Origin: an uncultured Bacillota bacterium
Lineage (GTDB): Bacteria; Bacillota_I; Bacilli_A; RFN20; CAG-288
Length of the DNA stretch: 34,166 bases
Assembly (NCBI GenBank): GCA_949282275.1
Contig: CASDOO010000003.1
Span: 1 to 34,166 of the forward strand
Direction of reading: 5' to 3'
Part shown: one piece after another, positions 33,359-34,166 of the stretch
How the letters are laid out: every line of letters starts with the position of its first letter
How positions within the stretch are numbered: position 1 is the first letter of the stretch
The notes under the pieces: model-generated
What the model was told of the DNA's origin: nothing
Seen by the model: only the letters and a program-made list of their open reading frames with translations
The model's database searches: none
Position numbers and translations under genes: made by a program

Positions 33359-34166
33359 ATGAAAGAACTCTCGGAACTCACCAATCTCAGCAAGGGATTG
33401 GAAGGCCGGCTTCTTGACTTGCGAGGCTGTCTTTGACCTCGAACAGCTTCAGAAGGACAGCGACGAGCTCAGCGCAAAGACAGCCGACCCAAGCTTCTGG
33501 AAGGATCCCTTCCAGGCCAAGGAGATCAACCGCAGGCTGAGCGAAGTCAACGACAAGATCAATGCCGAGGCCGCCTTCGGGAAAAAGCTTGCCACGATCA
33601 AGGAATACCTCGAATTCCTGAAAGAGGAAGACGATCCGGACATTCACAAGGAATGCGAGATTGCCTGTGCCCAACTGGAAAAGGAAATGACGAAATTCCA
33701 GAAGGCCCTTTTCTATAGCGGCCCCTACGATGCCAACAACGCCATCCTGGAATTCCATCCCGGCGCCGGCGGAACGGAAGCCCATGACTGGGCAAGCATG
33801 TTGCTTCGAATGTACGAGCGCTATGCCGAAATCGGCGGATTCACCTTCAAGCTTTTGGATATCCTGGAAGGCGACGAGGCGGGAATCAGCTCGGCAACCC
33901 TGCTCATCTCCGGAAAGAACGCATATGGAAACCTGCGTTCCGAAAACGGCGTCCATCGTCTTGTCCGCTTTTCGCCTTTCGATGCCTCGGGAGGAAGACA
34001 TACTTCCTTCGCCTCCGTCAACGTCATGCCGGAGTTCGATGATTCGATCAACATCGACATAAACCCCGCAGACCTCTCGATCGACACCTACCATTCCTCG
34101 GGCGCAGGCGGACAGAACGTGAACAAGACGGAGTCGGCCGTCCGCATCACGCACAAGCCGACGGGG
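33359..34166 (+). CDS. prfB: Peptide chain release factor 2 (5' part), with programmed +1 frameshift
   Basis: Class I release factor for UGA and UAA stops; the window cuts it off near residue 269. ATG 33359 has AAAGGAG nine bases upstream. The first frame has 25 codons (MKELSELTNL...LRGCL) and stops at TGA 33434-33436; moving +1 at CTT-TGA-C continues as DLEQLQKDSDEL... to the window end. The RF2 codon-recognition tripeptide SPF is present (RFSPFDAS, near 33970) and the peptidyl-hydrolysis motif GAGGQNVNKTES appears near 34100. The stop falls at codon 26, as in E. coli. The full protein would be about 365 residues. Confidence 0.96.
33421..33437 (+). promoter_or_regulatory. Programmed +1 frameshift site of prfB
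   Basis: GCGAGG (Shine-Dalgarno-like stimulator), four bases, then the slippery CTT TGA C. When RF2 is scarce the ribosome pauses at UGA and tRNA-Leu slips from CUU to UUU, so reading continues at GAC. This gives autoregulation of RF2. The stimulator is weaker than the E. coli AGGGGG. Confidence 0.92.

Overview
The window looks like a chromosomal segment of an uncultured, gut-type low-GC Gram-positive relative (Bacillota; Bacilli or Erysipelotrichia/Mollicutes-like), although base composition here is close to even. Supporting signs are lipoprotein signal peptides with Gram-positive style leaders, an HPr/Crh-like protein with CcpA-type cre sites, strong AAGGAG ribosome binding sites, a short SRP RNA, oxygen-independent ribonucleotide reduction, and standard use of TGA as stop. 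The species is an inference; no rRNA is present.

Layout. 1-3.4 kb: the end of nrdD, its activase nrdG, a decayed FtsX/MacB-like permease, then tadA and the SRP RNA on the minus strand, with a short duplicated piece of the trpS 3' end just upstream of the SRP RNA. 3.4-7.6 kb: an AT-rich spacer and two tandem surface lipoproteins, one BIG2-BIG2-OB-like and one BIG2-metallo-beta-lactamase (ComEC-like). 7.6-10.3 kb: minus-strand operon galU / pRiA4b ORF3-like / trpS. 10.3-12.7 kb: a regulatory region with cre sites, an HPr-like protein lacking the catalytic histidine (Crh-like), an ORF-poor hairpin-rich stretch of about 700 nt ending in a strong terminator (candidate large structured RNA), an unknown protein, and a broken GH3-like fragment preceded by a cre-like site. 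12.7-16.8 kb: minus-strand operon DUF368-like membrane protein / rsuA / unknown, divergent from a GT39-like glycosyltransferase.

16.8-24.7 kb: a complete phosphate module on the minus strand, pstS-pstC-pstA-pstB-phoU-phoB-phoR, with PhoP-box-like repeats upstream of pstS. PstS imports phosphate through PstCA, powered by PstB, while PhoU and the PhoR/PhoB pair sense and regulate. The striking point is that PstS appears naturally circularly permuted: the conserved C-terminal half precedes the N-terminal half in one intact lipoprotein. PstA is also unusually large.

24.8-34.2 kb: two unknown genes (one membrane), a GH13 alpha-glucosidase, degV, secA, a DUF362 protein, a GNAT acetyltransferase, and the 5' part of prfB with its programmed +1 frameshift at codon 26. 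Many neighbours overlap by ATGA or TGATG, implying translational coupling.
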